From positions 310,001 to 374,000 of the forward strand of contig JBLXDM010000003.1 in the NCBI GenBank assembly GCA_048264125.1: 64,000 nucleotides of DNA, given 5' to 3'. The notes beneath the pieces are model-generated. The model was not told the DNA's origin and did no database searches. It saw nothing but the letters and a program-made list of their open reading frames with translations. Within the stretch, counting starts at the first letter, position 1. Each line of letters starts with the position of its first letter. The DNA is from M1-B18 sp048264125 (GTDB lineage: Bacteria > Bacillota > Clostridia > Peptostreptococcales > Natronincolaceae). Of this stretch, positions 53,490 to 62,726 are shown piece by piece. The position numbers and the translations under genes were made by a program.

Positions 53490-53638
53490 AATACCCCGCC
53501 GTTCCAGTACCCTTTAAGGCACTAATGAATTTTACATATATCATTCATATTCTATAATAAATTTCAATATCCTTCCATAATTTGGTCGGCGCTTAAGATT
53601 CCTTTACACAGCCTCCGAAGGGCTGCAAAACAAATAAG

Positions 53639-53688
53639 ACCCTACTTAAGAACAAAAGCACTTCGTGCGTTTGTTTTAAGCAGAGTCC
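53639..53688. terminator. Long imperfect hairpin after topB
   Basis: GAC.CTACTTAAGAACAAA.. pairs with ..TTTGTTTTAAGCAGAGTC around a GCAC-TTC-GTGC apex. The AACAAA/TTTGTT part resembles the end of the structured repeat at 7311-7490. Nine bases past the topB stop. Confidence 0.6.
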
Positions 53689-53696
53689 CAATTTCT

Positions 53697-55883
53697 CTAC
53701 AGCTTCAGCTTTGACAATGCATCCGCAAGAGCGGTATTTATCGGCTCATCCTTTGCCTTCTTTTGATCCTTGAGGTATTGTGCCACCTCTTTTTTTGAAA
53801 CATTGCTTTTCTCCTGTTTTCTTCTTTCATTGAAGGTAGAAAGCTTCTCTCTGTGACCACAGATACAATAAAAGGTTTGACCTTCTCCCTCTCCCCTCAT
53901 CTGCATTCTTTTATGGCAATTGGGGCATCGGGCATTAGTTTCCCTTTCACTGCTTTTTCTATATCCGCAGTCTCTGTCCTGACATATCAGCATTTTCCCC
54001 TTTTTACCCTTCACCTCCAGCATGTACTTGTTGCATTCTGGACATCTGTTTTTGGTGAGGTTATCGTGTCTGAAGGTCTCTTCAGAATTCTTTATTTCCT
54101 TTACCACTGACTTTGCATAGCCCCTCATTTCCTTCAGGAAGCTGTTCTTATTTAGGTTACCCTTGGCAATGCTACCAAGCTGCTGCTCCCACTGGGCTGT
54201 CAAAGCAGGAGATTTCAGCTCCTCCGGCACCAGCTCCAGCAGCTGTCTGCCCTTGGAGGTGGTGAATATATCCTTTCCTCGCTTTTCTAAAAGGAAGGTA
54301 TTAAAGAGCTTTTCTATAATATCTGCCCTGGTGGCGACCGTGCCTAAGCCACCGGTGTCACCTATGGTTTTTATCAGCTCCTTGCTTTCCCCCGCCATAT
54401 ATTTTGCAGGATTCTCCATAGCCGATAGCAGCGTAGCCTCGTTGAAGTACGCTGGAGGCTTGGTTTCCCCCTTTGTTTGCGTCAATGAAAGCACCTTAAG
54501 CTGCTGTCCCTTTTCCAGCCTTGGTAGTATTTGCTCGGAAATACCATCCTCCGCCTCCTCATCCTCCCCAATATTGGAGTAGACCTCCTTCCAGCCCTGA
54601 CTCAAAATCGTTTTTCCCCTGGCAATAAAGGCCTCTGCGCCTATTTTAGCTCGAATGGTGGTTTGCTCATATTCAAAGGGCGGATACAGCACAGCTAAAA
54701 AGCGTTTAACCACCAAGTCATATATCCTTCTTTCCTTATCGTTTAACTCACTTAATAGCACCCTCTGCTCCGTAGGTATAATCGCATGATGGTCGGTAAC
54801 TTTGCTATTGTCTACAAAGGCTTTGCTTTCCTTTATAGTCCCCCTCAAAAGCTTAGCTGCAGCAGCGCTATAGGACCCCACTCCGCAGGCCTTCACCCTA
54901 TCCTTTAGGGTTGCTACCATATCGGTGGTAATATATCTGGAATCCGTTCTGGGATAGGTCAACAGCTTATGCTCCTCATATAGCTTCTGCATAATTGAAA
55001 GGGTATCCTTTGCAGAGAAATTGAAGATTTTATTTGCATCCCGCTGAAGCTCAGTCAAATCATATAGTAATGGCGCAGGCTTCTTCTTGTAGGCCTTGTC
55101 TATGTCTACGATCTCTGCCTCCTTACCCCTTAGGGCAGCTAGAATTTTGTCAACGCCATCCCTGTCAAAGCTCTTTGTATCCTTGGATTTAGAATCCTGC
55201 CAGACCAGCTTGAGGTCCTTTGTGGCAGCTGCTATACCATAAAAGCTTCTGGGCTTAAAGCTCTTTATTTCCTCCTCCCGCCTCGCAATAATCGCAAGGG
55301 TTGGGGTTTGAACCCTGCCACAGGACAGCTGTGCATTGTATCGGCAGGTAAGGGCTCGGGTTGCATTTATACCCACCAGCCAGTCGGCCTCTGCCCTTGC
55401 AACCGCTGAATAGTATAGGTTTTCGTAGGCCTTCCCCTCCTTCAGGCTTCTAAAGCCCTCCTGAATTGCATTATCAGTAACTGAGGAGATCCATAATCTT
55501 TTAAGGGGCTTCCTGACATTGGTCTTTTCCAATATCCATCGGGCCACCAGCTCCCCCTCCCTACCAGCATCGGTGGCGATAACAATCTCTGAAACATCCC
55601 TTCTATGCAATTGCTCCTTTACCGTCTGAAATTGCCTTCCGCTCTGCTTTATAACCACCAGCTTGAGCTCATCAGGAAGTATAGGCAGGTCCTCAAGACG
55701 CCAAGCCTTAAAGTCCTTACTATATTCCTCTGGGTCCGCTAGGGTTACAAGATGCCCCAGAGCCCAGGTAACGATATATTTGTCACCCTCTAAAAATCCA
55801 TTTCCCTTTTTACCGCATTTCAACACACGGGCTAAATCCCTTCCAACGGAGGGCTTTTCAGCCAGTACTAATGTTTTAGCCAT
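53697..55883 (-). CDS. topB: DNA topoisomerase III
   Basis: 728 residues, type IA topoisomerase. Toprim domain at the N-terminus (LVLAEKPSVGRDLARVL, later ATDAGREGELVARWI), catalytic Tyr near 307 (LTYPRTDSRYI), and C-terminal zinc-finger-like segments (CPECNKYM...CQDRDCGY and CPNCHKRM...CICGHRE). It decatenates DNA and resolves recombination intermediates. The ATG at 55883 is the family start. No operon partner is apparent. Confidence 0.95.
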   Translation of the reverse strand: MAKTLVLAEKPSVGRDLARVLKCGKKGNGFLEGDKYIVTWALGHLVTLADPEEYSKDFKAWRLEDLPILPDELKLVVIKQSGRQFQTVKEQLHRRDVSEIVIATDAGREGELVARWILEKTNVRKPLKRLWISSVTDNAIQEGFRSLKEGKAYENLYYSAVARAEADWLVGINATRALTCRYNAQLSCGRVQTPTLAIIARREEEIKSFKPRSFYGIAAATKDLKLVWQDSKSKDTKSFDRDGVDKILAALRGKEAEIVDIDKAYKKKPAPLLYDLTELQRDANKIFNFSAKDTLSIMQKLYEEHKLLTYPRTDSRYITTDMVATLKDRVKACGVGSYSAAAAKLLRGTIKESKAFVDNSKVTDHHAIIPTEQRVLLSELNDKERRIYDLVVKRFLAVLYPPFEYEQTTIRAKIGAEAFIARGKTILSQGWKEVYSNIGEDEEAEDGISEQILPRLEKGQQLKVLSLTQTKGETKPPAYFNEATLLSAMENPAKYMAGESKELIKTIGDTGGLGTVATRADIIEKLFNTFLLEKRGKDIFTTSKGRQLLELVPEELKSPALTAQWEQQLGSIAKGNLNKNSFLKEMRGYAKSVVKEIKNSEETFRHDNLTKNRCPECNKYMLEVKGKKGKMLICQDRDCGYRKSSERETNARCPNCHKRMQMRGEGEGQTFYCICGHREKLSTFNERRKQEKSNVSKKEVAQYLKDQKKAKDEPINTALADALSKLKL

Positions 55884-56074
55884 ATAAACATTCCCTTCTT
55901 TATTTTAAAGCCTGGTGCTTGGAATCCACAACGTAATAACCAAAGCTCCGCTTAGTCCTTAGCTTGGCGCCTTTTATTCTATAATAAAAGTATCTTGCAT
56001 AGACATCGGCTATATACATTATAACTTAAAATCCCGGCGTATAAATATTTTTTGGGTATTTCTTCTAAAATAGC

Positions 56075-58003
56075 TTATTCCTTATGCTCTATTTGCACAC
56101 CCTTTACATGCCGCTTTGTCATTAGCTTTTTCTTTTTTCTATCCTCCTTGCTTTCAAAGACGATATCAAAATCATAATCCTCTGGGTACAGCTCTCCCCC
56201 CTCAATATATAGCGATAGCCGCTTATGATTGATTTTAAATTTCTTCTTCATCACCATAACCCCCAGCTCGCCTCTGCTGTTTTCTGCCTCGCAGACGATA
56301 CCGGTTCTATTCATGGTGCTTATATAGACACAGTCACCTATTTTGAAGCCGGAGACGCTTTTGGGCCTTCTTACCTGAGCCGTCTCCTCCACAAGCTGTT
56401 TTTTGCCTTCAGCCACAGGTTCGGAGCTGATGAAGGATATCATAGGCTCTGTAAACGCCTCATATGCTTTAACCTCTCTATAGGTTATCTCATGGGCCCT
56501 TTCAATAAGCTCCTTTCTCATTCCCAATCTTAGGGCTATCAAAAGCGCATTGCTTTCCCCTGCTTTACCTATTCTCAATCTGTATAAAGGACTCAGGGTA
56601 TTGATATCAAAGTCCATGCAGCCATTAATGAAGCCCTCCTGATTTGCTGCAAAGTCCTTGATTTCGTTGTAATGAGTGGTGGCAATTATGGTAGCCTGCT
56701 TACTGTATAAAGCCTCCAGCACAGCTACACCAATTCCCATCCCCTCACCTGGATCGGTGCCTGCCCCTATCTCATCTAATATGACAAGGGTATGCTTGTC
56801 TGCCCTATCTAGTATTCCGATGATATTCTTAATATGGGAGGAAAAGGTGCTTAGATTATGCTCTATGCTCTGACCGTCTCCTATATCGGCTAGAATGTCT
56901 AAAAATATTGCAAAGCTTCCCTCACCGTCAATAGAGGGATGTAGTCCTGCCTGAGCCATCATGGTTAGCAATCCTACAGTTTTTAATACCACGGTTTTAC
57001 CGCCTGTATTTGGCCCGGTTATAATGAGACTTTTATAGCTACCGCCTATTTCAAAATCCAGCGGCACTGCCTTTTGCCCCAGCAGTGGATGCCGTCCTCC
57101 TGTTATTTTTATATAATCCCCCGTATTCAACTTAACTGCTTTTCCTCCTATGGCCTTACTGTATTTTCCCTTAGCCAGCAGAAAATCATAGTATATCATG
57201 GTCTCCATATTCAAATGGATTTCCTTCTCATGCCTTGCCACCAGCTCCGTAAGGCCCGATAAAATTTTGTATATTTCATTTTCCTCTTCAATCCTCAAGC
57301 CATCCAGCTCGTCCTGCAGCCTTTTAACGGCCGCCGGCTCAATAAATACCGTTGAGCCAGTTCTGGAGATATCCAGTACATTTCCTTCAAAGCTATTTTT
57401 ATGCTCACTTTTTATTGGTATAACGTATCTGCCATCCCTTTGGCTCACCAAGCCATCATGAAGATAGGCCTTATATTGGCTGTCCTTCAGATAAAAATCC
57501 AGCTTGCTTTTAATTCTTTCCTCAACTATTAATTTTCTCTTCCTTAGCTTCCCTAAAGCACCGCTGGCCTTATCCAGCATTCTGCCTCTGGAAATGCAGC
57601 GGTTTATTTCTTCGGAAATTTCCTCCAGCTCTGCTATGGTTAATGCATAGCTGGAGATGGTGGGGGCAGCAGCCTCCTTACCCTTCATAAAGCGCTTTAA
57701 TCGTCGGCCCTCCTCAACAAAGGAGGCTGTTATTTCCAGCTCACCGATCTGCAGATTCTCCTGTCGTTTTAGCTTCTCTCCAATAGCCTTCATTCCACTT
57801 AGGCTATGGATGGGTACACTGGAGCTTATATCTACTATAGCCCTTGCTTCTGTAGTTTCCAGCATATATCTTTTAATCAAATTTATATCTGTATAGGGCG
57901 TGAGTGCAGCTATCATTTCCTTAGCCTGCTGAGATATTCCAAAGCCCATCAGGTCCTCCTTAATTCTATTAAATTCTAATAATTCCATTGCATGCTTATT
58001 CAT
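56075..58003 (-). CDS. MutS2-like ATPase lacking the Smr nuclease domain
   Basis: 642 residues. MutS core/clamp region, then the ATPase domain with Walker A GPNTGGKTV (near 333), DIGDGQSIEHNLSTFSSH and Walker B LVILDEIGAGTDPGEG. A KOW-like segment follows (FKIGDCVYISTMNRTGIV). The Smr endonuclease domain that ends normal MutS2 (about 780-790 residues) is missing. MutS2 proteins act on branched DNA or collided ribosomes; without Smr this one would not cut. The start has GGAGG 8 bases upstream. Confidence 0.9.
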   Translation of the reverse strand: MNKHAMELLEFNRIKEDLMGFGISQQAKEMIAALTPYTDINLIKRYMLETTEARAIVDISSSVPIHSLSGMKAIGEKLKRQENLQIGELEITASFVEEGRRLKRFMKGKEAAAPTISSYALTIAELEEISEEINRCISRGRMLDKASGALGKLRKRKLIVEERIKSKLDFYLKDSQYKAYLHDGLVSQRDGRYVIPIKSEHKNSFEGNVLDISRTGSTVFIEPAAVKRLQDELDGLRIEEENEIYKILSGLTELVARHEKEIHLNMETMIYYDFLLAKGKYSKAIGGKAVKLNTGDYIKITGGRHPLLGQKAVPLDFEIGGSYKSLIITGPNTGGKTVVLKTVGLLTMMAQAGLHPSIDGEGSFAIFLDILADIGDGQSIEHNLSTFSSHIKNIIGILDRADKHTLVILDEIGAGTDPGEGMGIGVAVLEALYSKQATIIATTHYNEIKDFAANQEGFINGCMDFDINTLSPLYRLRIGKAGESNALLIALRLGMRKELIERAHEITYREVKAYEAFTEPMISFISSEPVAEGKKQLVEETAQVRRPKSVSGFKIGDCVYISTMNRTGIVCEAENSRGELGVMVMKKKFKINHKRLSLYIEGGELYPEDYDFDIVFESKEDRKKKKLMTKRHVKGVQIEHKE

Positions 58004-58109
58004 CCTTTATTCCTCCATTCAAAGTATACTGCGTAGATTTGTTTTTTCATTTAAACCCATAACACACTTCATCCCTCCTATTGCATTGCATAAATAAAAG
58101 CAAAAAATA

Positions 58110-58146
58110 AAAGGCCATAGGTAAAAACAATTCACCTACAGCCTTT
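58110..58146 (-). terminator. Terminator-like hairpin
   Basis: AAAGGC/GCCTTT and TAGGT/ACCTA stems, with a T-rich tail on the minus strand; no gene directly upstream. Confidence 0.6.
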
Positions 58147-58233
58147 AGCTTAAAAATATATAGATTGCTGCCTTCATTAAGGATAATAATCAAGTGTAAG
58201 GAGCAGCATGAATTTAGAAGTTTTAATTGCATC

Positions 58234-58259
58234 AAAAAAGCCGTGGCGAGCCACGGCTT
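58234..58259 (-). terminator. Strong terminator-like hairpin without an upstream gene
   Basis: AAGCCGTGGC/GCCACGGCTT perfect stem with a two-base loop and T6 on the minus strand. Confidence 0.7.
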
Positions 58260-58302
58260 ATATTGGTATTATTCTTCTAAATACCTGTATATATGCTTTA
58301 TC

Positions 58303-58363
58303 TAGTACCTTGCGTCACTTAAAACTATAGATTATCCTATTTTTTAAATGACGCAAGGTACTA
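58303..58363. repeat. 61-bp inverted-repeat element
   Basis: Perfect 15-base arms (58303-58317 TAGTACCTTGCGTCA and 58349-58363) with 31 bases between. The layout and the outer GTACCTT match the inverted repeat at 30868-30924. Confidence 0.65.
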
Positions 58364-58396
58364 AGCTATCCGTGTTCTTAACCTATTGAAAAGCTT

Positions 58397-58439
58397 CAAG
58401 GCACAGAAAATAAACCCATAAAATGCGGGTCTTTGCCTT
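58397..58439 (-). terminator. Hairpin after the split permease genes
   Basis: Outer AAGGCA/TGCCTT and inner ACCC/GGGT pairs, about 150 bases past the permease stop at 58591. Weak T-tail. Confidence 0.45.
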
Positions 58440-58590
58440 TAAGCTCTTATTCAATTATTAGTTAAGAACAACCTCTATCATAAAGCATACTCCTCATTCT
58501 TCATTTGCTTTAAGTATATAGAAAAACTACTCACATTTCAATATTATTTTACTTCACAAGAAAAAATATACATAGACCCTTAATTTCCAC

Positions 58591-59127
58591 CTATTCCATC
58601 CCTTCAGCCCTTGAATAGATCTCCTTCAGCTGCTCCTCCTTTAGGAGCCATTGAACCATAAAGCCCATAATTATGATTCCCGGCAAATTTATCAGCAACC
58701 TAATGAAGGTAAATCTGTAGCCTAAAGCCGCCAGCTCAAACATGACCGTCGGTATTTTAGTTACGCACCAGGCCCCCATAAAGGTAATAATATTGCTGAA
58801 CTTTACTCCCTTTCTCAGCAGCACCGCAGTAAAGGGAAAGGCAGCATACATGGGGCCTGCTGCTATGGAGCCTATCAGTATCGCTAAAAAAATGCCGATT
58901 ATACCCGAATTGTCCCCCATGTATTTTATCATCTTCTCCCTTGGAATCCATACATCCATAAGCCCCAGCAAAAACATAATCGGTGGCAGCACCGCCAGCA
59001 TCTGCTTAAAGCTGGAGCCTGCCAAAGCAAAGGTTCTTAATCCAATTTCTCTGTTTAGTGCTGTAATAGCCACAGCAGCCAGAAAAGCGTATAGAAAAAA
59101 GGCATATCTTTTAATTAGCTGCTTCAT
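58591..59127 (-). CDS. Permease half protein (DUF318/ArsP-like), second gene of a pair
   Basis: 178 residues with about five membrane segments. GSIAAGPMYAAFPFTAVLL and MGAWCVTKIPTVMFE resemble halves of the predicted-permease DUF318/ArsP family. It overlaps the preceding gene by four bases, and the two show the same gene pattern (GS-[IT]-x3-P-x2-[AV]-AFP), so each seems to be one half of a normally fused transporter. Substrate unknown. Confidence 0.75.
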   Translation of the reverse strand: MKQLIKRYAFFLYAFLAAVAITALNREIGLRTFALAGSSFKQMLAVLPPIMFLLGLMDVWIPREKMIKYMGDNSGIIGIFLAILIGSIAAGPMYAAFPFTAVLLRKGVKFSNIITFMGAWCVTKIPTVMFELAALGYRFTFIRLLINLPGIIIMGFMVQWLLKEEQLKEIYSRAEGME

Positions 59128-59612
59128 ACCACCACCCCCATTGCTTTTCCTATAATAAAGGCTACTATAAAGGCATAAAGGAATGCCAAAAGGTTTCTAT
59201 ACAGTGCCGCCCATTTGCCTATATATTTTGTTTCCATAGTAAAGGTTACAACACCAACCATCGTCAGTGTTGAAACCAAGGCTGCGATTTGAGGATATCC
59301 TGCTCCATTTTTCAATAGCATGTCTGCCACCGGAAAGGCTACAAAGGTAGGCATCATGGTAATAGACCCTACTACAGCAGAGGCTACAACGCCAAGGAAG
59401 CCGGAATTTTTTCCTATCAGGCTGGATATTACCTCTGGCTTAAGCACCGCCAGCATTAGTCCGATTATAAATATGATCCCTAAAAATTGAGGCATGACAT
59501 TTTCAAAGGATTTCCAGCCCTTCTTCAAGGCAAGCTTTGTCTTTTCCTTGTCCTTTATATAGGATATTGCAAACAATAACAGAGTACCCCCATATAATAA
59601 ATATGTTGTCAT
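59124..59612 (-). CDS. Permease half protein (DUF318/ArsP-like), first gene of a pair
   Basis: 162 residues, about five membrane helices. GSITMMPTFVAFPVADMLL parallels the second half's motif. Coupled to the next gene by an ATGA overlap. Divergent from the YjiH-like gene at 59845, and both may be expressed from the shared 230-base intergenic region. Confidence 0.75.
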   Translation of the reverse strand: MTTYLLYGGTLLLFAISYIKDKEKTKLALKKGWKSFENVMPQFLGIIFIIGLMLAVLKPEVISSLIGKNSGFLGVVASAVVGSITMMPTFVAFPVADMLLKNGAGYPQIAALVSTLTMVGVVTFTMETKYIGKWAALYRNLLAFLYAFIVAFIIGKAMGVVV

Positions 59613-59844
59613 TATCTAAACCTCCCATGAAATTTATCCCATTTATATTATACTATTAAGTCTGTACTCCATATATACAACAGAAGCATTTCAAGAGGCA
59701 TCCCACAAGCTTTCAAACTATTCTAACAATACCAGTATGGTTTTGTTACATATTATTAACATAAGGCGCTATTGCACCATAAGCTTTTTCGTATTATTAT
59801 ATATAGTGTTGCATAAATATTAACATAAAAAGGAGCAGATTTTA

Positions 59845-61197
59845 ATGCAAGCTAAAAAAATGACTAATCTCAAATCTGTATTATTATTTTTAATACCATC
59901 TCTAATTGGTGTACTTTTATTCATGACACCCATTATATACAATGGAGATATCACTATACCAATCGCTATTCTTTCTAATAGCCTCCTGGCGCTTTTGGGG
60001 GAGCTGCTTCCTGCTATAGCTACAGCCTTTATGCTTATTTGCCTAGTGGGAACGGTTGTCTATAAGCTGGCTAAGCCTGCCTTCCTGGAGAAAAACAGCT
60101 TTACGAAAAATCTTTTTGACATATCTCCCCTATGGCTGGCACTTAGGGCTATAGGCAGTATCTTTGCTGTTGTAACCCTCTACCAGCTGGGACCGGAATG
60201 GATTTATTCCGAAAACACTGGAGGGCTTTTACTTTTTGACCTAATACCAATCTTATTCTCCGTATTTTTATTTGCAGGCATTTTCCTGCCTTTATTATTG
60301 GACTTCGGACTTCTGGAGTTTGTAGGTGCTTTACTGACAAAAATCATGCGCCCTATATTCACGCTACCTGGACGTTCTTCAATAGACTGTATTGCATCAT
60401 GGCTTGGTGACGGCACCATTGGTGTTCTGCTGACCAGCAAGCAATACGAGGAGGGCTATTACACAAAGAGAGAGGCTGCGGTAATAGGTACCACCTTCTC
60501 TGCTGTATCCATTACCTTCAGTCTGGTGGTTATATCACAGGTAAATCTTGGTCATATGTTCCTGCCCTTTTATTTAACGGTTTCCTTTGCAGGGGTTGTG
60601 GCTGCCATCATCATTCCTCGAATTCCTCCCCTTTCGCGAAAATCCGATAGCTATTACGTGGAGGGAGATACAAATAATCTTGAGGAGATACCTGCAAACT
60701 ACACCTCCTTTACATGGGGAATGGAGCAGGCAATAGCAAGAGCAGGTAAAAACAACTCTGTTTCTAATGTTATAAAAAGCGGACTTCAAAATGTGTTGGA
60801 TATGTGGTTGGGGGTTACGCCTATAGTAATGGCAATGGGAACACTTGCATTAATTATTGCTGAGTTTACTCCGATATTTACCTGGCTGGGAATGCCCTTT
60901 GTTCCGCTATTGAAGCTTTTAAGAGTTCCTGAAGCCGCTGCTGCCTCTCAAACCTTGGTGGTGGGCTTTGCTGATATGTTCCTTCCTTCAGTTATAGGTG
61001 CTAGAATTGAGAGTGAGCTGACCCGCTTTGTGATTGCCTGCGTTTCAGTTACTCAGCTCATATATATGTCGGAGGTTGGCGGTCTGCTGCTGGGCTCAAA
61101 AATTCCCGTAAGCTTCAAGGACCTTGTAATAATATTCATTCAACGTACACTGATAACTTTGCCTATAATTGTTTTAATTGCACATTTTATATTTTAA
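59845..61197 (+). CDS. YjiH family nucleoside-recognition (Gate) membrane protein
   Basis: 450 residues, about ten membrane helices with two Gate-type regions (GDGTIGVLLTSKQYEEGYYT, and SQTLVVGFADMFLPSVIG). YjiH proteins are putative transporters of unknown substrate. The ATG at 59845 follows AAAAGGAG by 9 bases. Monocistronic, with a bidirectional terminator at 61221-61258. Confidence 0.85.
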   Translation: MQAKKMTNLKSVLLFLIPSLIGVLLFMTPIIYNGDITIPIAILSNSLLALLGELLPAIATAFMLICLVGTVVYKLAKPAFLEKNSFTKNLFDISPLWLALRAIGSIFAVVTLYQLGPEWIYSENTGGLLLFDLIPILFSVFLFAGIFLPLLLDFGLLEFVGALLTKIMRPIFTLPGRSSIDCIASWLGDGTIGVLLTSKQYEEGYYTKREAAVIGTTFSAVSITFSLVVISQVNLGHMFLPFYLTVSFAGVVAAIIIPRIPPLSRKSDSYYVEGDTNNLEEIPANYTSFTWGMEQAIARAGKNNSVSNVIKSGLQNVLDMWLGVTPIVMAMGTLALIIAEFTPIFTWLGMPFVPLLKLLRVPEAAAASQTLVVGFADMFLPSVIGARIESELTRFVIACVSVTQLIYMSEVGGLLLGSKIPVSFKDLVIIFIQRTLITLPIIVLIAHFIF

Positions 61198-61220
61198 TAT
61201 CTGGTTGTAATATTTGCATA

Positions 61221-61258
61221 TAAAAACGAGCCCTCCTTCTTGACAGGGCTCATTTTTA
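61221..61258. terminator. Bidirectional terminator between yjiH-like and adaA-like genes
   Basis: GAGCCCT/AGGGCTC stem with A5 on the left and T5 on the right, between convergent genes. Confidence 0.85.
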
Positions 61259-61260
61259 TA

Positions 61261-61824
61261 TTAATTATTTTTTCCATTTCTATAAATATGGGGAGTAATC
61301 CCTGCTTTCCTGAGGGCCCTGTAGAAGTTAGACATACTGGTGAAGCCTGTTGAATAGGCTATGTCTATAATTTTCATGTCCGTTTCCTTTAATAAAAGCA
61401 AAGCCCTTTCCACTCTAATATTTATAATAAAGCTCATGGGGGTTATACCGGCTACCCCCTTAAAGAGCCTTATCAAGTGATTGACACTAACCCCCAGCGC
61501 CTTAGCTATTTCCTTCAAATTCATCGGCCTATTGTAGTTGACCGACAGTAGCTCCTTTGCCCTATTTACCAGCTCCACCTCTGGCTGGAAAGCTTCTATG
61601 TCAGGACGACATCTTTTGCAGGGCCTTAGACCCGCTGCAATCGCCTCCTTTGGAGAGCTGTAAAAGGCTATGTTCTTTTTTAAGGGAGTCTTTGCCCTAC
61701 AGGAGGGGCGACAAAAAATTCCTGTTGTCCTCACGCCATAATAAAATAGACCGTCATATTTTTCTGAAGAGCCTATTACAGCCTGCCATTTTTCGTTGTC
61801 GGAAATTTCTTTGTTATTTTTCAT
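61261..61824 (-). CDS. AdaA-like methylphosphotriester-DNA methyltransferase and AraC-type activator
   Basis: 187 residues: Ada metal-binding domain with the four Cys (FCRPSCRAKTP near 38-42, PCKRCRPD near 69-72), the first Cys accepting methyl groups from DNA phosphotriesters, then an AraC-type helix-turn-helix pair (LKEIAKALGVSVNHLIRLFK; DIAYSTGFTSMSNFYRALRK). It repairs methyl damage and activates the adaptive response. No O6-methylguanine methyltransferase domain or gene is adjacent. Confidence 0.92.
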   Translation of the reverse strand: MKNNKEISDNEKWQAVIGSSEKYDGLFYYGVRTTGIFCRPSCRAKTPLKKNIAFYSSPKEAIAAGLRPCKRCRPDIEAFQPEVELVNRAKELLSVNYNRPMNLKEIAKALGVSVNHLIRLFKGVAGITPMSFIINIRVERALLLLKETDMKIIDIAYSTGFTSMSNFYRALRKAGITPHIYRNGKNN

Positions 61825-61837
61825 AGGTTCCTCCCTA

Positions 61838-62512
61838 TCAGTGGCAGCTTATGAATTCCTCCAATTGCCTGTGCCATTCTACAAGATCGGTGCAAGCAGC
61901 CTCTGTAGCCCTGTCAAATAGAAGATCTACTATATATCTAGGTCTTTTACCCCCCAGCTTCATGGCATTTATACAGGAGACACAATAAACCACAATGTCT
62001 TCGCAGGGCATTTCATCAGCCCTTTTCTGCATATGCTGCATTACCTCCTCAAGTGGAAGCACCCCATATAGGCTATCCCCACAGCATACGGAGCCCCTAC
62101 CGCTTCTTTCTGCCTCAACCACCTTTATATTCATTCTTTTTAGTAAGCCTCTGACGGCAACATGAACTCTATCCTCTGTCCTTGTAGGACATGCATCATG
62201 TATGGTCATCTCTATTCCACCATAATCAGGGAAGGGAAAGCCTTCATCCTCAACCAATAGCTCCCAAAGAGAGATGGTGGATACATTTTCATAAAGCTGT
62301 CGATATCTTCTGTCACAGCCTGCACAGGTGTTGATTATTTCAGTTGCCGTTTCAAAACCCGGCTCATGCCTGCAGCAGGTCAGATGCTCCTTTATTCCTC
62401 CCAGGGTCCTATCTAAGTATTCCTTCAGCGCCTCTGCCAGCTGCGGCCTATATAATACAAGGGCACAGCCGGGTGCATACACTCTATTCAATACTACCAC
62501 TCCCATTATCAT
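61838..62512 (-). CDS. CCG-domain (HdrB/GlpC-like) cysteine-rich protein
   Basis: 224 residues with two CCG-type Cys clusters (LTCCRHEPG...NTCAGCDRR and SVCCGDSLYG...YCVSCINAM), as in heterodisulfide reductase subunit B, glycolate oxidase and GlpC. They bind iron-sulfur clusters in electron transfer. No other subunits lie nearby, so it is an orphan. The start is unclear: ATGs at 62512 and 62506 have no ribosome site; a TTG about eight codons in follows GGGAGTGG. Confidence 0.75.
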   Translation of the reverse strand: MIMGVVVLNRVYAPGCALVLYRPQLAEALKEYLDRTLGGIKEHLTCCRHEPGFETATEIINTCAGCDRRYRQLYENVSTISLWELLVEDEGFPFPDYGGIEMTIHDACPTRTEDRVHVAVRGLLKRMNIKVVEAERSGRGSVCCGDSLYGVLPLEEVMQHMQKRADEMPCEDIVVYCVSCINAMKLGGKRPRYIVDLLFDRATEAACTDLVEWHRQLEEFISCH

Positions 62513-62726
62513 TATTGTAGCTTAATTATACAGGAGCCAAGGCAATATTTCCTCCTATATTTCACCCTCTAATTTTGATCATCAGTATTTGCTTACTTCT
62601 AAATTACATGTAATAATGAAAGCAGAAGCTTTACCTTAACCAAAACTTTACCTGCATTTCACCTGCATTTAAAGTCCTTCAGCTATAATAAAATCAGCTG
62701 TAAATATATTGAAGGGAGTTGAAGCC

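Larger units (their letters stand above)
58004..58590. other. Gene-free region with stacked minus-strand terminators
   Basis: About 590 bases without a convincing gene. It has hairpins at 58110-58146, 58234-58259 and 58397-58439, and a long inverted repeat at 58303-58363. A 62-codon minus-strand open frame (58047-58235) runs through two hairpins and looks spurious. Confidence 0.6.

Noticed and set aside
58047..58235. 62-codon minus-strand open frame
   Set aside because: It runs through two terminator hairpins, has no ribosome binding site and an unusual Cys/Leu-rich composition; probably chance.
58303..58363. Sigma-54 promoter near the second long inverted repeat
   Set aside because: No GG-N10-GC match with TTGGCA/TTGC elements was found in 58004-58590 on either strand.
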